This document shows positions 1 to 8,623 of a stretch of DNA of 64,000 bases, in pieces. Both the position numbers and the translations under genes were made by a program. This stretch comes from Streptomyces populi (GTDB taxonomy: Bacteria; Actinomycetota; Actinomycetes; Streptomycetales; Streptomycetaceae): contig NZ_KZ626852.1 of assembly GCF_002911015.1 (NCBI RefSeq), positions 57,155 to 121,154 of the forward strand. Direction: 5' to 3'. Positions within the stretch are counted from its first letter, which is position 1; each line of letters opens with the position of its first letter. The notes beneath the pieces were generated by a model. That model worked only from the letters and a program-made list of their open reading frames with translations. It did no database searches and had not been told where the DNA came from.

Positions 1-2
1 AC

Positions 3-1286
3 CCGCTCGCCCACGTCGACCGCCTCGTCGCGGGCTACGACCAGACGAAATGGGCCGCCGAGGTCGCCCTGCGGCGGGCCCGCGACCACGGTCTGATCGT
101 CACCGCGATGCGCCCGGGAGGCATCGGAGGCCACACCCGCACGGGTGCCCACAACCCGCAGGACCTCAGCAGCGGTCTCATCTCGGCCTTCGGCCGCTTC
201 CGTACCGTGCCCGCCTTCCACCGTCTGAACGCGGCCCCGGTGGACTGGGTCAGCCGGGTCGCGGCCGCCGTCGTCTGCGAACCCGACGCCTGGGGATTCG
301 ACTACAACCTGACCGGTGTCCCCAACACCCTCGACGACGTCGTCCGGGACATGGCGTTCGCCGGGATGCACGTGCGCGTACAGGACTGGGACGAATGGCG
401 CACCGACGCCCTGGCCCGGCTGGAGGCCGAACCCGTTCCCGAACTCGCTTTCCTCACCAGGGTTCTGCAAAGCCCCACCGCCCTCAAGCTCTGCGAGGCG
501 ACCCTGAAGGGGCCCGCCGCCACCGACGACCGCACCGCCGCGCTCGTCGAGGCGCTCGGGCTGCGCCCCGCGGCCCGCTACGACGCCCGGGCCCAGCTGA
601 GGACGTTCGAGCGGCTCGCCGAGGACGGCCTGGCCCGTCTCCCGCACAAGGACGACCAGCCGTACCTCTGGTTCACCGAGACCACCGAGGGCGCCGTCGG
701 CCCGGTCGGCGCCGACGCCGACATCCCCTGCTCGATGGAGCTCACGCTCTCCATCGCGGGCATGCACCAACTGGTGAAGGAGCGGCGGGTGGACGCGGGC
801 GGCGAGCTGGTGTGCGCCGCGGTCCATCCCGCGCCGCTGCGCGTGGAACGCGGCGACGTCTGGATCCGTCCCGAGGAGGGCATCCCGCAGCGGCACGGTA
901 TGCGCGGCCGACTCCTGCGCTACCGACTGACGTTGAGCGACACCGACGGAGGCCGGTGGTGGCTGGAGGGCCACAAGTACGCCCGTGCCCGCCGTGACGT
1001 GTGGCGGCAGACCCGCGCGCTGAGCGTCGAGATCGGCCGCGAGGGCGAACCGGCGAGCCTCGCCGGCGAACTCGTCGTCCCCGCCGACAGCTACGTGCGC
1101 GACCAGATAGACGGCATCGAGGTGGACCCGCGCCTGACCGGCCGGGAGAAGCGCGCCGCCAAGCTGACCTGGCTCGCCTGGTTCGGCGCGGAGATGGGCC
1201 GCGGCCTGTTGGGCCCCTTCACCCGTGCCGCCGCCGACCTCCTCGACCTGCGCCCTGCCCGGACCCCCTCGGAGCGCCACCGATGA
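3..1286 (+). CDS. Partial NAD(P)-dependent thioester-reductase-like/SDR protein (5' end outside window)
   Basis: The frame is open from base 3 to TGA at 1284-1286; the start lies outside the window. The first visible residues carry an extended-SDR active-site signature, GYDQTKWAAE (Tyr codon at 36, Lys codon at 48, a YxxxK pair), as in thioester-reductase / male-sterility-type Rossmann domains. The remaining ~390 residues include a long segment rich in Trp, Arg and Asp (QPYLWFTETTEGAVG near 656) that resembles the module linked to actinobacterial GMC/cholesterol-oxidase-like proteins; that link is from memory and uncertain. The next gene starts inside the stop codon (ATGA at 1283-1286), so the two are translationally coupled and probably share a lipid or steroid-type substrate (inference). 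Confidence 0.75.
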   Translation, partial: PLAHVDRLVAGYDQTKWAAEVALRRARDHGLIVTAMRPGGIGGHTRTGAHNPQDLSSGLISAFGRFRTVPAFHRLNAAPVDWVSRVAAAVVCEPDAWGFDYNLTGVPNTLDDVVRDMAFAGMHVRVQDWDEWRTDALARLEAEPVPELAFLTRVLQSPTALKLCEATLKGPAATDDRTAALVEALGLRPAARYDARAQLRTFERLAEDGLARLPHKDDQPYLWFTETTEGAVGPVGADADIPCSMELTLSIAGMHQLVKERRVDAGGELVCAAVHPAPLRVERGDVWIRPEEGIPQRHGMRGRLLRYRLTLSDTDGGRWWLEGHKYARARRDVWRQTRALSVEIGREGEPASLAGELVVPADSYVRDQIDGIEVDPRLTGREKRAAKLTWLAWFGAEMGRGLLGPFTRAAADLLDLRPARTPSERHR

Positions 1287-2419
1287 TCTTCAGAACCACC
1301 ACCTCCCGTACCAGGCCGACGATCCGCAAGGTCAGGACGGGCACGGCCCTGCGGCCGCTGCGCCACCGCCTCGACCCGGCACGGGTCGAGGAGATCCCCT
1401 TCAGGGCCGGGGACGGCGTACGCCTCGGTCTCACCCGTATCGACAGCGGGGACCAGGACCGGCCCGCCGTGCTGCTCCTGCACGGACACACCGCGTCCGC
1501 CGACATGTTCCTGCTCCCCGAGACCCGCAACCTGGTCGACGTCCTGCTCGACGACGGGTACGAGCCCTGGCTGCTCGACTGGCGGGGCAGCTGCCGGCTT
1601 CCCTACAACGAGACCGGCCAGAGGTACACCTACGACGACGTCGCTCTCCACGACATCCCGCAAGCCGTCTCGTACATCCGCGAACGCATCGGCGACCGGC
1701 CGCTGTTCGTGGTCGCCCACTGCATCGGCTCCCTCACCCTGTCGCTGAGCATGACGGCGGGGCTCGTGCCCGGGCTCGCGGGCGTGGTCTCCCAGGGCGT
1801 GTTCCTGACGCCGAAGCTCGCGGGACGGACCTCGCTGCGGATGACGGTGGCGGGCGAACTGCTGAAGAACCGGATCGACCACATCCCGGTCGACTTCCGC
1901 AAGGTGGGCCTCCGGTCGCGCTACACCCCCCTGTTCGCGCTGGCCTCCCGCGGGGCGGACTGCCCGGACCCGACCTGCCAGATCCTCCACAACTCGGCCT
2001 GGGGCTCGGGCGCTTCGCTCTTCCTGCACGAGAACCTGTCCGACGCCACCCACGACCGGCTCGCCGAACTCCTCGGGCCGGCGCCCCTGTGGATCCTGCC
2101 GCACCTGCGCCGCATCGAACTGGCCCGCAGCGTCGTCCGCTGGCACGACACGGACCACCGCTACCGGGTGCTGCCGCCCAACGCGCTGGACGCGGCCGCC
2201 CGCATCGACACTCCCGTCCTGCTGCTCGCGGGAAGCGAGAACGGGCTGTGGCTGGACTCGCAGAAGCTCTGCCACGAGGTGCTGGCACACCGCCAACCGC
2301 AGCTGGACGTGTCGTACACCGAGATCCCCGCCTACGGCCACCTGGACACCTTCCTGGGCCGGGGGGCCGCTCTCGATGTCTTCGGACACATCCTGGAATT
2401 CCTCGGCGAACGACGGTGA
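1283..2419 (+). CDS. Alpha/beta hydrolase with cysteine in the nucleophile position
   Basis: 378 residues, started at the ATG overlapping the upstream stop (ATGA). It has the oxyanion-side HG motif (LLLHGHT, ~64-70), a nucleophile elbow AHCIGS at 145-150 where Cys147 replaces the usual Ser of GxSxG, and a late His in YGHLDTFLG. Fold and length suit an alpha/beta hydrolase; Cys-nucleophile members occur in this superfamily (dienelactone-hydrolase type and GMC-oxidase-linked hydrolases). With the upstream reductase it probably forms a two-gene unit acting on a lipid, steroid or thioester (inference). No signal peptide is visible. The substrate cannot be told from sequence. Confidence 0.85.
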   Translation: MIFRTTTSRTRPTIRKVRTGTALRPLRHRLDPARVEEIPFRAGDGVRLGLTRIDSGDQDRPAVLLLHGHTASADMFLLPETRNLVDVLLDDGYEPWLLDWRGSCRLPYNETGQRYTYDDVALHDIPQAVSYIRERIGDRPLFVVAHCIGSLTLSLSMTAGLVPGLAGVVSQGVFLTPKLAGRTSLRMTVAGELLKNRIDHIPVDFRKVGLRSRYTPLFALASRGADCPDPTCQILHNSAWGSGASLFLHENLSDATHDRLAELLGPAPLWILPHLRRIELARSVVRWHDTDHRYRVLPPNALDAAARIDTPVLLLAGSENGLWLDSQKLCHEVLAHRQPQLDVSYTEIPAYGHLDTFLGRGAALDVFGHILEFLGERR

Positions 2420-2436
2420 CGGCGGGCCCCGCGGCC

Positions 2437-2459
2437 GGTTACCGTACCGATCAGTAACC
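2437..2459. promoter_or_regulatory. Inverted repeat GGTTAC-N11-GTAACC, possible operator
   Basis: Perfect 6-bp arms flank an 11-base centre that holds a second imperfect dyad around GATC (TACCGATCAGTA). It lies 17 bases after the hydrolase stop and about 200 bases before the next gene. TetR-type lipid regulators often bind TTAC...GTAA dyads, so an operator for the 2660 gene is plausible; the function is inference. Confidence 0.4.
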
Positions 2460-2659
2460 AGAGTGCGGCCCAGGAGTCCGATCCGGAGATCCGCCACCCA
2501 CCGAGGTCCGACCGCTTCCGGCCGCACAGGACGGACGCGTCCCGATCGGCGGCCAGGGTGCCCGGAGAGCCGGACGGCCACTCCTGGCCGCCGCCGCAGA
2601 CGAGATCCCACAAGCCCCGTCCGGCCCTCCCGGGCCACCCGACAACTCACGGAGACCCC

Positions 2660-3439
2660 ATGCCGCAGCTCGAAGTCGACGGTGCCGCGCTGACGTACGA
2701 CGACGAGGGCCCGCGCGACGGCGACGGTGTGCCCCTGGTGTTCATCCACGGCTGGACGGCCAACCGGCACCGCTGGGACCACCAGACGGAGCACTTCGCC
2801 CGGAAGCGGCGGGTCGTACGGCTGGACCTGCGCGGGCACGGGGAGAGCGAAGGGTCGGGGCGGCGGACCGTGGCGGAACTGGCCGCCGACGTTCTCGCCG
2901 TCCTCGACCACCTGGAGCTCGACCGGTTCGTGCTCGTCGGCCACTCGATGGGTGGGATGATCGCGCAGACCCTGACGCTCGCCCACCCCGAGCGGGTCGA
3001 ACGGCTGGTCCTGGTGAACTCGATCAGCAGGATGAGCTACAGCCGGGGGAGGGGCCTGCTGATGGCGGTCTCGACCCTGGTGCCGTTCAAGCTGTTCGTG
3101 GCCGCCAACATCCAGCGCGCCTTCGCCCCCGGCTACCCGCGCGAGAAGATCCGCGAGTACGTCCGGGCCTCGGCGGACACGCCCCAGGAGGTGGTCATGA
3201 CGTGCTACGGCGCCATGCGGTCCTTCGACGTCCTCGACCGGCTCGGGGAGATCAGCACCCCCACCCTCCTGGTCCACGGCTACCACGACGTCCAACTGCC
3301 CGTCTCCCAGATGCTGCGGATGGCGAAGGCCTACCCGGACGCCGTGGTGCGGATCGTGGACGCCGGTCACGAACTGCCCGTGGAGAAGCCGGAGGAACTC
3401 ACCGCCGTGCTCGACCGGTTCGTGACGGACCAGCCGTAG
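2660..3439 (+). CDS. Alpha/beta hydrolase
   Basis: 259 residues from ATG 2660, preceded by GGAG at 2651-2654; the frame extends upstream but the conserved domain begins right at this ATG. Visible motifs are HGWTANRHRW (oxyanion region), the nucleophile elbow GHSMGG, the acid region HGYHDVQLPVS and the catalytic His in DAGHELPVEKPEEL. The order and length match a typical cytosolic alpha/beta hydrolase (haloperoxidase / 3-oxoadipate-lactonase-like). It is the third gene of the left-end group but has its own RBS and possibly its own operator at 2437-2459. The substrate is unknown. Confidence 0.9.
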   Translation: MPQLEVDGAALTYDDEGPRDGDGVPLVFIHGWTANRHRWDHQTEHFARKRRVVRLDLRGHGESEGSGRRTVAELAADVLAVLDHLELDRFVLVGHSMGGMIAQTLTLAHPERVERLVLVNSISRMSYSRGRGLLMAVSTLVPFKLFVAANIQRAFAPGYPREKIREYVRASADTPQEVVMTCYGAMRSFDVLDRLGEISTPTLLVHGYHDVQLPVSQMLRMAKAYPDAVVRIVDAGHELPVEKPEELTAVLDRFVTDQP

Positions 3440-3587
3440 CCGAAGCCTTCGGCGGGGGGCCGAGGCGGACAGGCCGGCCGGTTTCGTCGGCGTACTCCGT
3501 GACCAGGGGTCCGGGTCCGCTTCCGCCTCCCCCGGTGGCGTTCCGCCGCGGGGACGCGATCTCCCGGCGCCGGCCCGGGTTCCGTGC

Positions 3588-3607
3588 CCCGCCCGCGAAG
3601 GGGCGGG
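3588..3607. terminator. GC hairpin, possible terminator
   Basis: CCCGCCC-GCGAAG-GGGCGGG gives a perfect 7-bp stem with a 6-base loop, 150 bases after the 3439 stop. There is no U-tract, which is common for Streptomyces terminators. Confidence 0.4.
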
Positions 3608-3718
3608 CGAAGCCGTGGCGAGGGAGGCTCACCCGCGCGGATGGATTCGTGCGTCCGGTGAGTGCAACGCCGCTCGTCGTGGCCGTCGGCGCGTGCGGGC
3701 GACGGAAGGCTGGCGTTT

Positions 3719-5758
3719 ATGTTCACAGCATATGTACGACCGGCGCGGCAGCGGCACGGTGACCGCCGCCGGTCCTTCCCGGCCCGGGCCGGGACCGTCG
3801 CGGCGACAGTCCTGGCACTGGTCCTGACCCTCCCGGGCAGCGCCGCCGCGGTCCCGGGCGGCCTGGACACCGTGTTCGGCGGGGACGGCAAGGTACTCAC
3901 CGGCATCGCCGCCGACGATCACGCCGACGACGTGGCGGTACAGCCCGACGGGAAGATCGTCTCTGTCGGCGCCTCCGTCGACGACACGGCGACGGAGAGC
4001 GACTTCGCGCTGACCCGCCACAACCCCGACGGCACCCCGGACACCGGCTTCGGCACCGGCGGCACGGTGACGACCGCCGTCAACAACACGGGTTCGAACC
4101 TCCAGTGGAGCGAGGCGCACGCCGTGGCACTGCAGGCCGACGGCAAGATCGTGGTGGTGGGCGGCAGCTGGCGGGAGTACGAGAACTGCTGCTGGTTCGT
4201 GGTGGCCCGCTACAACCCCGACGGGAGTCTGGACAACACCTTCAGCGGCGACGGCCGGGTCTTCGCCGACTTCGACGGTCCGACCGAGGCCCGCGACGTG
4301 GCCGTCGACTCGAGCGGCAGGATCGTCGCGGCCGGCTACGCCGGGGGCCGGATGGCGGTGCTCCGCCTCACGAGCAACGGCACCCCGGACACCACGTTCG
4401 GGGGCGACGGCACGGTGACCGCCAATCCGGCGGGGCCGGTGCCGCAGGAAGGCGGGGACGGCCGCGCCCTGGTGCTGCAACCCGACGGCAAGATCGTCGT
4501 CGGAGGCCAGGTCGGCTCGACCGCGTTCGACTTCGCGCTGATGCGCTTCAACGCCGACGGCGGTGTGGACACGAGTTTCGACGGCGACGGTGTCGTCCGA
4601 ACCGACTTCGGCGACTACGAGTCGGTGGAAGGGCTCGCACTCCAGCCCGACGGGAAGATCGTCGCCGTGGGCGGCAGCGGCACCAGGTTCGCCCTGGCCC
4701 GTTACCTCCCCAACGGTGCCCCGGACACGGGCTTCGGCGGCAACGGCAAGGTGATCACCCCCGGCGGCGGAGCGGCGGACGTGGCGCTGCAACCGGGTGA
4801 CGGCCGGATCGTCGTCGCCGGAGGCAACGGACCCGGCGGCGATTTCGCCGTCCTGCGCTACAACCCCGACGGCGGCCGGGACACCGGCTTCGGCACCGGC
4901 GGCCTCACGACCGCCGACTTCGGCGGCACCGACGCCGCCCGTGGCGTCGCCCTCCAGGCGGACGGAAAGATCGTCGCCGCGGGCGGGGGCGGACCGAACG
5001 ACGACTTCGCCCTGGCCCGCTTCGAGGGCGGCGGTTCCCCGCCGCCACCGGCCGGCGTGAACCTGTCGGTGACGAAGTCGGGTCCCACCACGGTCAGCAT
5101 CGGTGACCGGGCCGCCTACAGCGTGCGGGTCACCAACAACAGTGCCACGGCCTCCGCCACCGACGTCTCCCTGTCCGACACGATCAGCGGAGTCGCCGCA
5201 TCGGTCGTCTCGGTGACACCCAGCTCGGGCACCTGCTCCATCACCGCCACCACCGCGAGCTGTTCCCTCGGCACCCTCGCCCCCGGAGCCACCGCCACGG
5301 TGACGGTCGCCGCCGAACCGCGGGCCGTCGGCACCCTCACCGACCGGGCCACGGCCGGCGCCGCCCAGACCGACCCGACCCCCGGCGACAACACCGCCAC
5401 GGCGACCACCGCGGTCGACAACGCGCGCGGCTGCACCCGCGTCGGAACCAGCGGCAACGACACCATCACCGGTACCAGCGGCAACGACGTGATCTGCGCC
5501 CTCGGCGGCGACGACACCGTCAACGCGGGCAACGGCAATGACACCGTCCACGGCGGGTACGGCAACGACCGCATCGACGGCGGCTCCGGCAACGACACCC
5601 TCACCGCGGGCCCCGGCAACGACAACCTGATCGGCAACTCCGGCACCGACACCCTCGACACCGTCGACAACGTGTCCGGCAACGACACCGCCAACGGCGG
5701 CCTGAACACGGACACCTGCACGACGGACGCGGGCGACATCCGCATCGGCTGTCCCTGA
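3719..5758 (+). CDS. Secreted delta-60-repeat / DUF11 / RTX-like repeat protein
   Basis: 679 residues from ATG 3719 (GGAAG at 3704-3708). A basic N-terminus plus hydrophobic core ending LPGSAAA (~38-44) is a signal peptide. Residues ~45-430 hold repeated units of the form PDGKIVxxG...NPDGxxDTxFG, the delta-60 (DUF5122) beta-propeller-like repeat, in about seven copies. Residues ~445-545 are a DUF11-type beta-sandwich (NLSVTKSGPTTVSIGD). Residues ~565-665 carry glycine/aspartate nonapeptide-like repeats (GGDDTVNAGNGNDTV) as in calcium-binding RTX rolls. No enzymatic motif is visible. It is likely an extracellular, perhaps wall-associated, calcium-binding repeat protein, transcribed alone and followed by a very strong hairpin at 5910-5943. 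Confidence 0.85.
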   Translation: MFTAYVRPARQRHGDRRRSFPARAGTVAATVLALVLTLPGSAAAVPGGLDTVFGGDGKVLTGIAADDHADDVAVQPDGKIVSVGASVDDTATESDFALTRHNPDGTPDTGFGTGGTVTTAVNNTGSNLQWSEAHAVALQADGKIVVVGGSWREYENCCWFVVARYNPDGSLDNTFSGDGRVFADFDGPTEARDVAVDSSGRIVAAGYAGGRMAVLRLTSNGTPDTTFGGDGTVTANPAGPVPQEGGDGRALVLQPDGKIVVGGQVGSTAFDFALMRFNADGGVDTSFDGDGVVRTDFGDYESVEGLALQPDGKIVAVGGSGTRFALARYLPNGAPDTGFGGNGKVITPGGGAADVALQPGDGRIVVAGGNGPGGDFAVLRYNPDGGRDTGFGTGGLTTADFGGTDAARGVALQADGKIVAAGGGGPNDDFALARFEGGGSPPPPAGVNLSVTKSGPTTVSIGDRAAYSVRVTNNSATASATDVSLSDTISGVAASVVSVTPSSGTCSITATTASCSLGTLAPGATATVTVAAEPRAVGTLTDRATAGAAQTDPTPGDNTATATTAVDNARGCTRVGTSGNDTITGTSGNDVICALGGDDTVNAGNGNDTVHGGYGNDRIDGGSGNDTLTAGPGNDNLIGNSGTDTLDTVDNVSGNDTANGGLNTDTCTTDAGDIRIGCP

Positions 5759-5909
5759 ACCGCACCGCACCGCCGTGTCCCGGGCCCCGCATGCCGTACG
5801 GGGTCCGGACGGCACGCGGCGCGTGTGCGACGGCCGCGCCGTCGGGGGCGGCACGGGCCGCGGTCCGCGCGCCGACGCCTTCCCGGCATCCCCCCCCCCC
5901 GCAGACGAA

Positions 5910-5943
5910 GAAGACCCCGTCCCGAACCCGGGACGGGGTCTTC
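5910..5943. terminator. Perfect 14-bp hairpin terminator
   Basis: GAAGACCCCGTCCC and its exact complement are separated by GAACCC. It lies 150 bases after the repeat-protein stop and just after an 11-C run (5890-5900). The symmetric stem could stop transcription from either side. No U-tract follows on the plus strand. Confidence 0.75.
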
Positions 5944-6004
5944 GCGGAGCGCCGGGCAGGCCTTGCACCTGCATCTCCCCGCAGGAAGCGGGACGTCTTT
6001 CCTT

Positions 6005-6142
6005 GACGAAGCCGCGGTGCCACCCGACGACACGGGTCAGCGGGCCGTCCGTCTCGATGCGGGTGCTGCCGCCGGGCGGGGTGACGCCACGGAGCTGAGC
6101 GTCGTACGCGGCGCGGAGACCGTCGATCGAAATGTCCTTCAC
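6005..6142 (-). pseudogene. N-terminal remnant of a GNAT-type acetyltransferase
   Basis: From a GTG at 6142, about 46 codons read MKDISIDGLRAAYDAQLRG... through VVGWHRGFV, which resembles the N-terminus of a common actinobacterial GNAT family (AAYDxQxRG ... DGPLxRxVGxHRGF). After GFV the frame continues without family resemblance and runs into the hairpin at 5910-5943. The acetyl-CoA-binding core is missing, so this is probably a truncated remnant. Family assignment is from memory of the pattern. The 6143-6435 interval on the other side holds no gene I can support. Confidence 0.5.
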
Positions 6143-6435
6143 GCGAACACCGTACGGACCGGGTCACATGAATAAGCCCCTGCCGGACCGAGCGAGCACC
6201 GCGCCCGCACCCCCCGGCACCGGGGCCGGGGCCGGTCGACGCGTCCCGCGCCCACCGTGGGTGACGGTCACTCAGTTCTGTACCCCTCGTTCCTCGTCCG
6301 CGCGCCGCATCCGACGCCGGTCCGTGCGCGGTGGTCGATCCGGCGGGCGCCGTGGTCGACGCCGGTGAGGCGGTGGCGGAGCCCCGGACCGGGAGGCGTC
6401 CGGGGCTCCGGTGCGCATCGGTGGCCTCGGGTGGT

Positions 6436-7755
6436 TCAGCGCTCCGGAACCTCGGTGGGCCGCGGCCGTCCGGGGACACTCTCCCGAACGGGTTCCCCGG
6501 ATTCCGGGTGCCCTGGACCGTCGGCCGGGGCGGCGTCGCGCAGCGCCGCCTCGACCCGGCGGTTGCTGGTCATGGTCGCCGTGACGGCGGTCATGGCGAG
6601 GAGGAGGCCGGCGGCGGTGTAGAGCGGGGCGCGCACGTCGTACGTGGTGGCCAGCCAGCCGCCGAGGAAGGCGCCGAACGGGGCGGCGCACATGGCGAGC
6701 ATGCGGGAGGTGGAGGCGACCCGGCCCATCAGGTGGGCGGGGACGATCGCCTGCCGGAGGGAGGGGCCGAGCACCATCGTGGCGCCCATGCCCGCTCCGC
6801 AGACGGCGAGCGCGAGGCCGGCGACGTACGGGTTCGGGGCGGCGGCAAGGCCCAGGACGGCGAGTCCCTCGACCGCGGCCGTGCAGGTGAGCGCGGCGCC
6901 GGTGCCGAGCCGTCGGCCGAGGAGGGAGGCGACGCCCGCGCCGAGCAGGCCGCCGGTGGCCTCCGCCGTGAGGAGCAGGCCGAAGCCGTAGGTGTCGATG
7001 CCGAGGCGGTCGTGCGCGAAGAGGGCGAGTACGGTCTCCACGGCGATGAAGGCGATGTTCCCGACCGCCGGGCGCAGCGCGAGCCCGAGCAGCAGCCGGT
7101 CCCGGAAGACGTACGAGGCGCCGGCCCGAGCCTGTCGCAGCAGCGACTCGCGGGCCTCCGGCACGGGCCGGGGCGTGGCGGGCAGCGACCGTACGAGCAG
7201 TGCGGAGAGCATGAACGACACCGCGTCGGCGAGCAGGGGGAACGCCCGCCCGAGCGCGAGCAGGGCACTGCCCGCGGGCGGCCCCGCGAAGCCGGACATG
7301 GCGGTCTGGGCGCCGCGCAGGCGGGAGTTGGCGCGCTCCAGGAGCGCGGGGTCGCGGCTGAGCAGATCCGGCAGGTAGGCCGTGGCCGCCGTGTCGAAGA
7401 AGAGTCCGCCGAGGCCGAGCAGGAAGGCGACGGCCGCGAGGAGCGGAATGCTCAGCACGTCGAGCGCGGCAGCCGCCGTCGGTATCGCGAGCAGTGCCGC
7501 ACGTGCCACGTCCGCGGTCCACATCGTGCGCCGGCGGTCCCAGCGGTCCACCAGCGCACCGCCGAGCACCCCGAAGAGCAACCACGGCAGCGTCCCGGCG
7601 GCCGTGACGACGGCGAGCGCCATCGGATCCCGCGTCAACGTCAGCGCGAGCAGCGGCAGTGCGGCGTGCGTCACCCCGTCACCGAGCGAGGACACCGTCT
7701 GAGCGGTCCACAGTCGCCCGAACCCGGTCGGCAACTTGCCTCTCTCGAAGGTCAC
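6436..7755 (-). CDS. MFS transporter (exporter-like)
   Basis: 439 residues, with GTG 7755 overlapping the stop of the upstream regulator (GTGA). Hydrophobic throughout with about 12 membrane segments, and the MFS loop motif GALVDRWDRRR between segments 2 and 3. The polar Arg/Pro-rich C-terminal tail (last ~40 residues) is cytoplasmic. It is typical of the macrolide/drug-exporter-like MFS found behind ArsR-type regulators. Translational coupling to the 8291 gene indicates one operon under the operator at 8298-8321. The transported compound is unknown. Confidence 0.9.
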   Translation of the reverse strand: MTFERGKLPTGFGRLWTAQTVSSLGDGVTHAALPLLALTLTRDPMALAVVTAAGTLPWLLFGVLGGALVDRWDRRRTMWTADVARAALLAIPTAAAALDVLSIPLLAAVAFLLGLGGLFFDTAATAYLPDLLSRDPALLERANSRLRGAQTAMSGFAGPPAGSALLALGRAFPLLADAVSFMLSALLVRSLPATPRPVPEARESLLRQARAGASYVFRDRLLLGLALRPAVGNIAFIAVETVLALFAHDRLGIDTYGFGLLLTAEATGGLLGAGVASLLGRRLGTGAALTCTAAVEGLAVLGLAAAPNPYVAGLALAVCGAGMGATMVLGPSLRQAIVPAHLMGRVASTSRMLAMCAAPFGAFLGGWLATTYDVRAPLYTAAGLLLAMTAVTATMTSNRRVEAALRDAAPADGPGHPESGEPVRESVPGRPRPTEVPER

Positions 7756-8291
7756 TTGGCATCCCCTTCGGCCTGATCGCGCCGCGCCGGGTGGAACAGC
7801 GCGAAGACGAATGACGTGTCCGGAAGCGACGGGTCGGACAGCTTCCGGTACTCGTCCGCCAGTGCCCCCAGCCGCGCCCCCAGCTCCGCGAACTGCTCAT
7901 CGGTGAGCCGCAGATGCGCCATGCCCACGTGTCGCTCGGCATCCGCCGGCGCCGCCTCCAGGTCCGCCACCGCGTGCCGCATCAGCACGTCCGGCTGCCC
8001 CGCTCCCGGATCCGGCAGCACGATCGCCTGTGCGGCCATCGCGTAGTACCGCTCGGTGACCCCCCGCACCTTCCGCGTCCGCACCACCTTCACCAGGCCG
8101 GCCCGCTCGAGCAGTCGCACGTGATAGCTGGAGCTCCCCTTCGCGAGGCCCACCCGCTCGGCGATCTGCGTGATCGTCGCCGGCTCGAAGCGGAGCACGG
8201 CCATGATCCGGTGACGGGTGAGGTTGGAGACGGCGCGCAGTTGTTCGGCGGTGGTGACGTGAAACGTCTCGGGAAGATCATCGGTAGGCAT
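7752..8291 (-). CDS. ArsR-type winged-helix regulator of the adjacent MFS gene
   Basis: 179 residues from ATG 8291. The N-terminal helix-turn-helix lies at ~15-75 (RAVSNLTRHRIMAVLRFEP ... KGSSSYHVRLLERAGLV), the classic ArsR SSYHVRxLxxAGL recognition region. The C-terminal ~90 residues match the helical extension of actinobacterial ArsR proteins paired with MFS exporters. No metal-binding cysteine cluster is visible, so it probably senses a small organic ligand. Its promoter carries a 9-bp inverted repeat, so autorepression of the regulator-MFS operon is likely. A -10 ending six bases before the ATG suggests leaderless mRNA. Confidence 0.9.
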   Translation of the reverse strand: MPTDDLPETFHVTTAEQLRAVSNLTRHRIMAVLRFEPATITQIAERVGLAKGSSSYHVRLLERAGLVKVVRTRKVRGVTERYYAMAAQAIVLPDPGAGQPDVLMRHAVADLEAAPADAERHVGMAHLRLTDEQFAELGARLGALADEYRKLSDPSLPDTSFVFALFHPARRDQAEGDAK

Positions 8292-8297
8292 GCGCTC

Positions 8298-8327
8298 AAT
8301 GGTCAACGATTCTTGACCATTAGGCAA
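8298..8327 (-). promoter_or_regulatory. Operator-promoter of the ArsR-MFS operon
   Basis: On the minus strand: TTGCCT (-35, 8322-8327), 18-base spacer, ACCATT (-10, 8298-8303), then six bases to ATG 8291. The perfect inverted repeat AATGGTCAA-N6-TTGACCATT (8298-8306 / 8313-8321) fills the spacer and the -10, so bound repressor would exclude RNA polymerase. Confidence 0.7.
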
Positions 8328-8414
8328 GGGGGTTCGCCCGGTTGCCCGGAATCCGCTGTCCGGCACCGGTCGGACGGGGCTGTGACCGCGACGCACGCGG
8401 CAAGTGGCCCCGGA

Positions 8415-8479
8415 GGGCCTGGGGAGGGCCCGGGGAGGGCCTGGGGAGGGCCCGGGAGGGCGCGGCGAGGGCGCGAACG
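8415..8479. repeat. Tandem 11-bp GC repeat
   Basis: Units GGGCCYGGGGA at 8415-8425, 8426-8436 and 8437-8447, then degenerate units at 8448-8457, 8458-8468 and 8469-8479. The two sequence versions (CCT and CCC) alternate. It lies between the ArsR promoter and the 8624 gene in otherwise gene-free DNA. Confidence 0.75.
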
Positions 8480-8623
8480 GGCGTGCTGCAGCGCACTCTT
8501 CCGACGGCGGGCGCCCCGGCGCTGGTCGGAGACGCCCCCCGTTCCGGTGCGACCCGGCCGATCGGCGCCCTGGGCCGCTCCACCGCCGCTAGCATCCCGA
8601 GACCGCGCAACCTTGGGGAATTC

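Noticed and set aside
1091..3370. 759-codon minus-strand open frame opposite two hydrolase genes
   Set aside because: It is antisense to well-supported hydrolases, lacks domains, and long antisense frames are expected at this GC content.
5944..6004. Possible tRNA-like or small RNA structure next to the strong hairpin
   Set aside because: No cloverleaf, T-loop or anticodon arm could be arranged; the sequence does not match known structured RNAs I can recognise.
3629..6005. Long minus-strand frame (part of an 837-codon open frame) opposite the repeat protein
   Set aside because: Low-complexity Val/Gly/Asp-rich antisense of the repeat gene. Only its first ~46 codons (6142-6005) resemble a known family.
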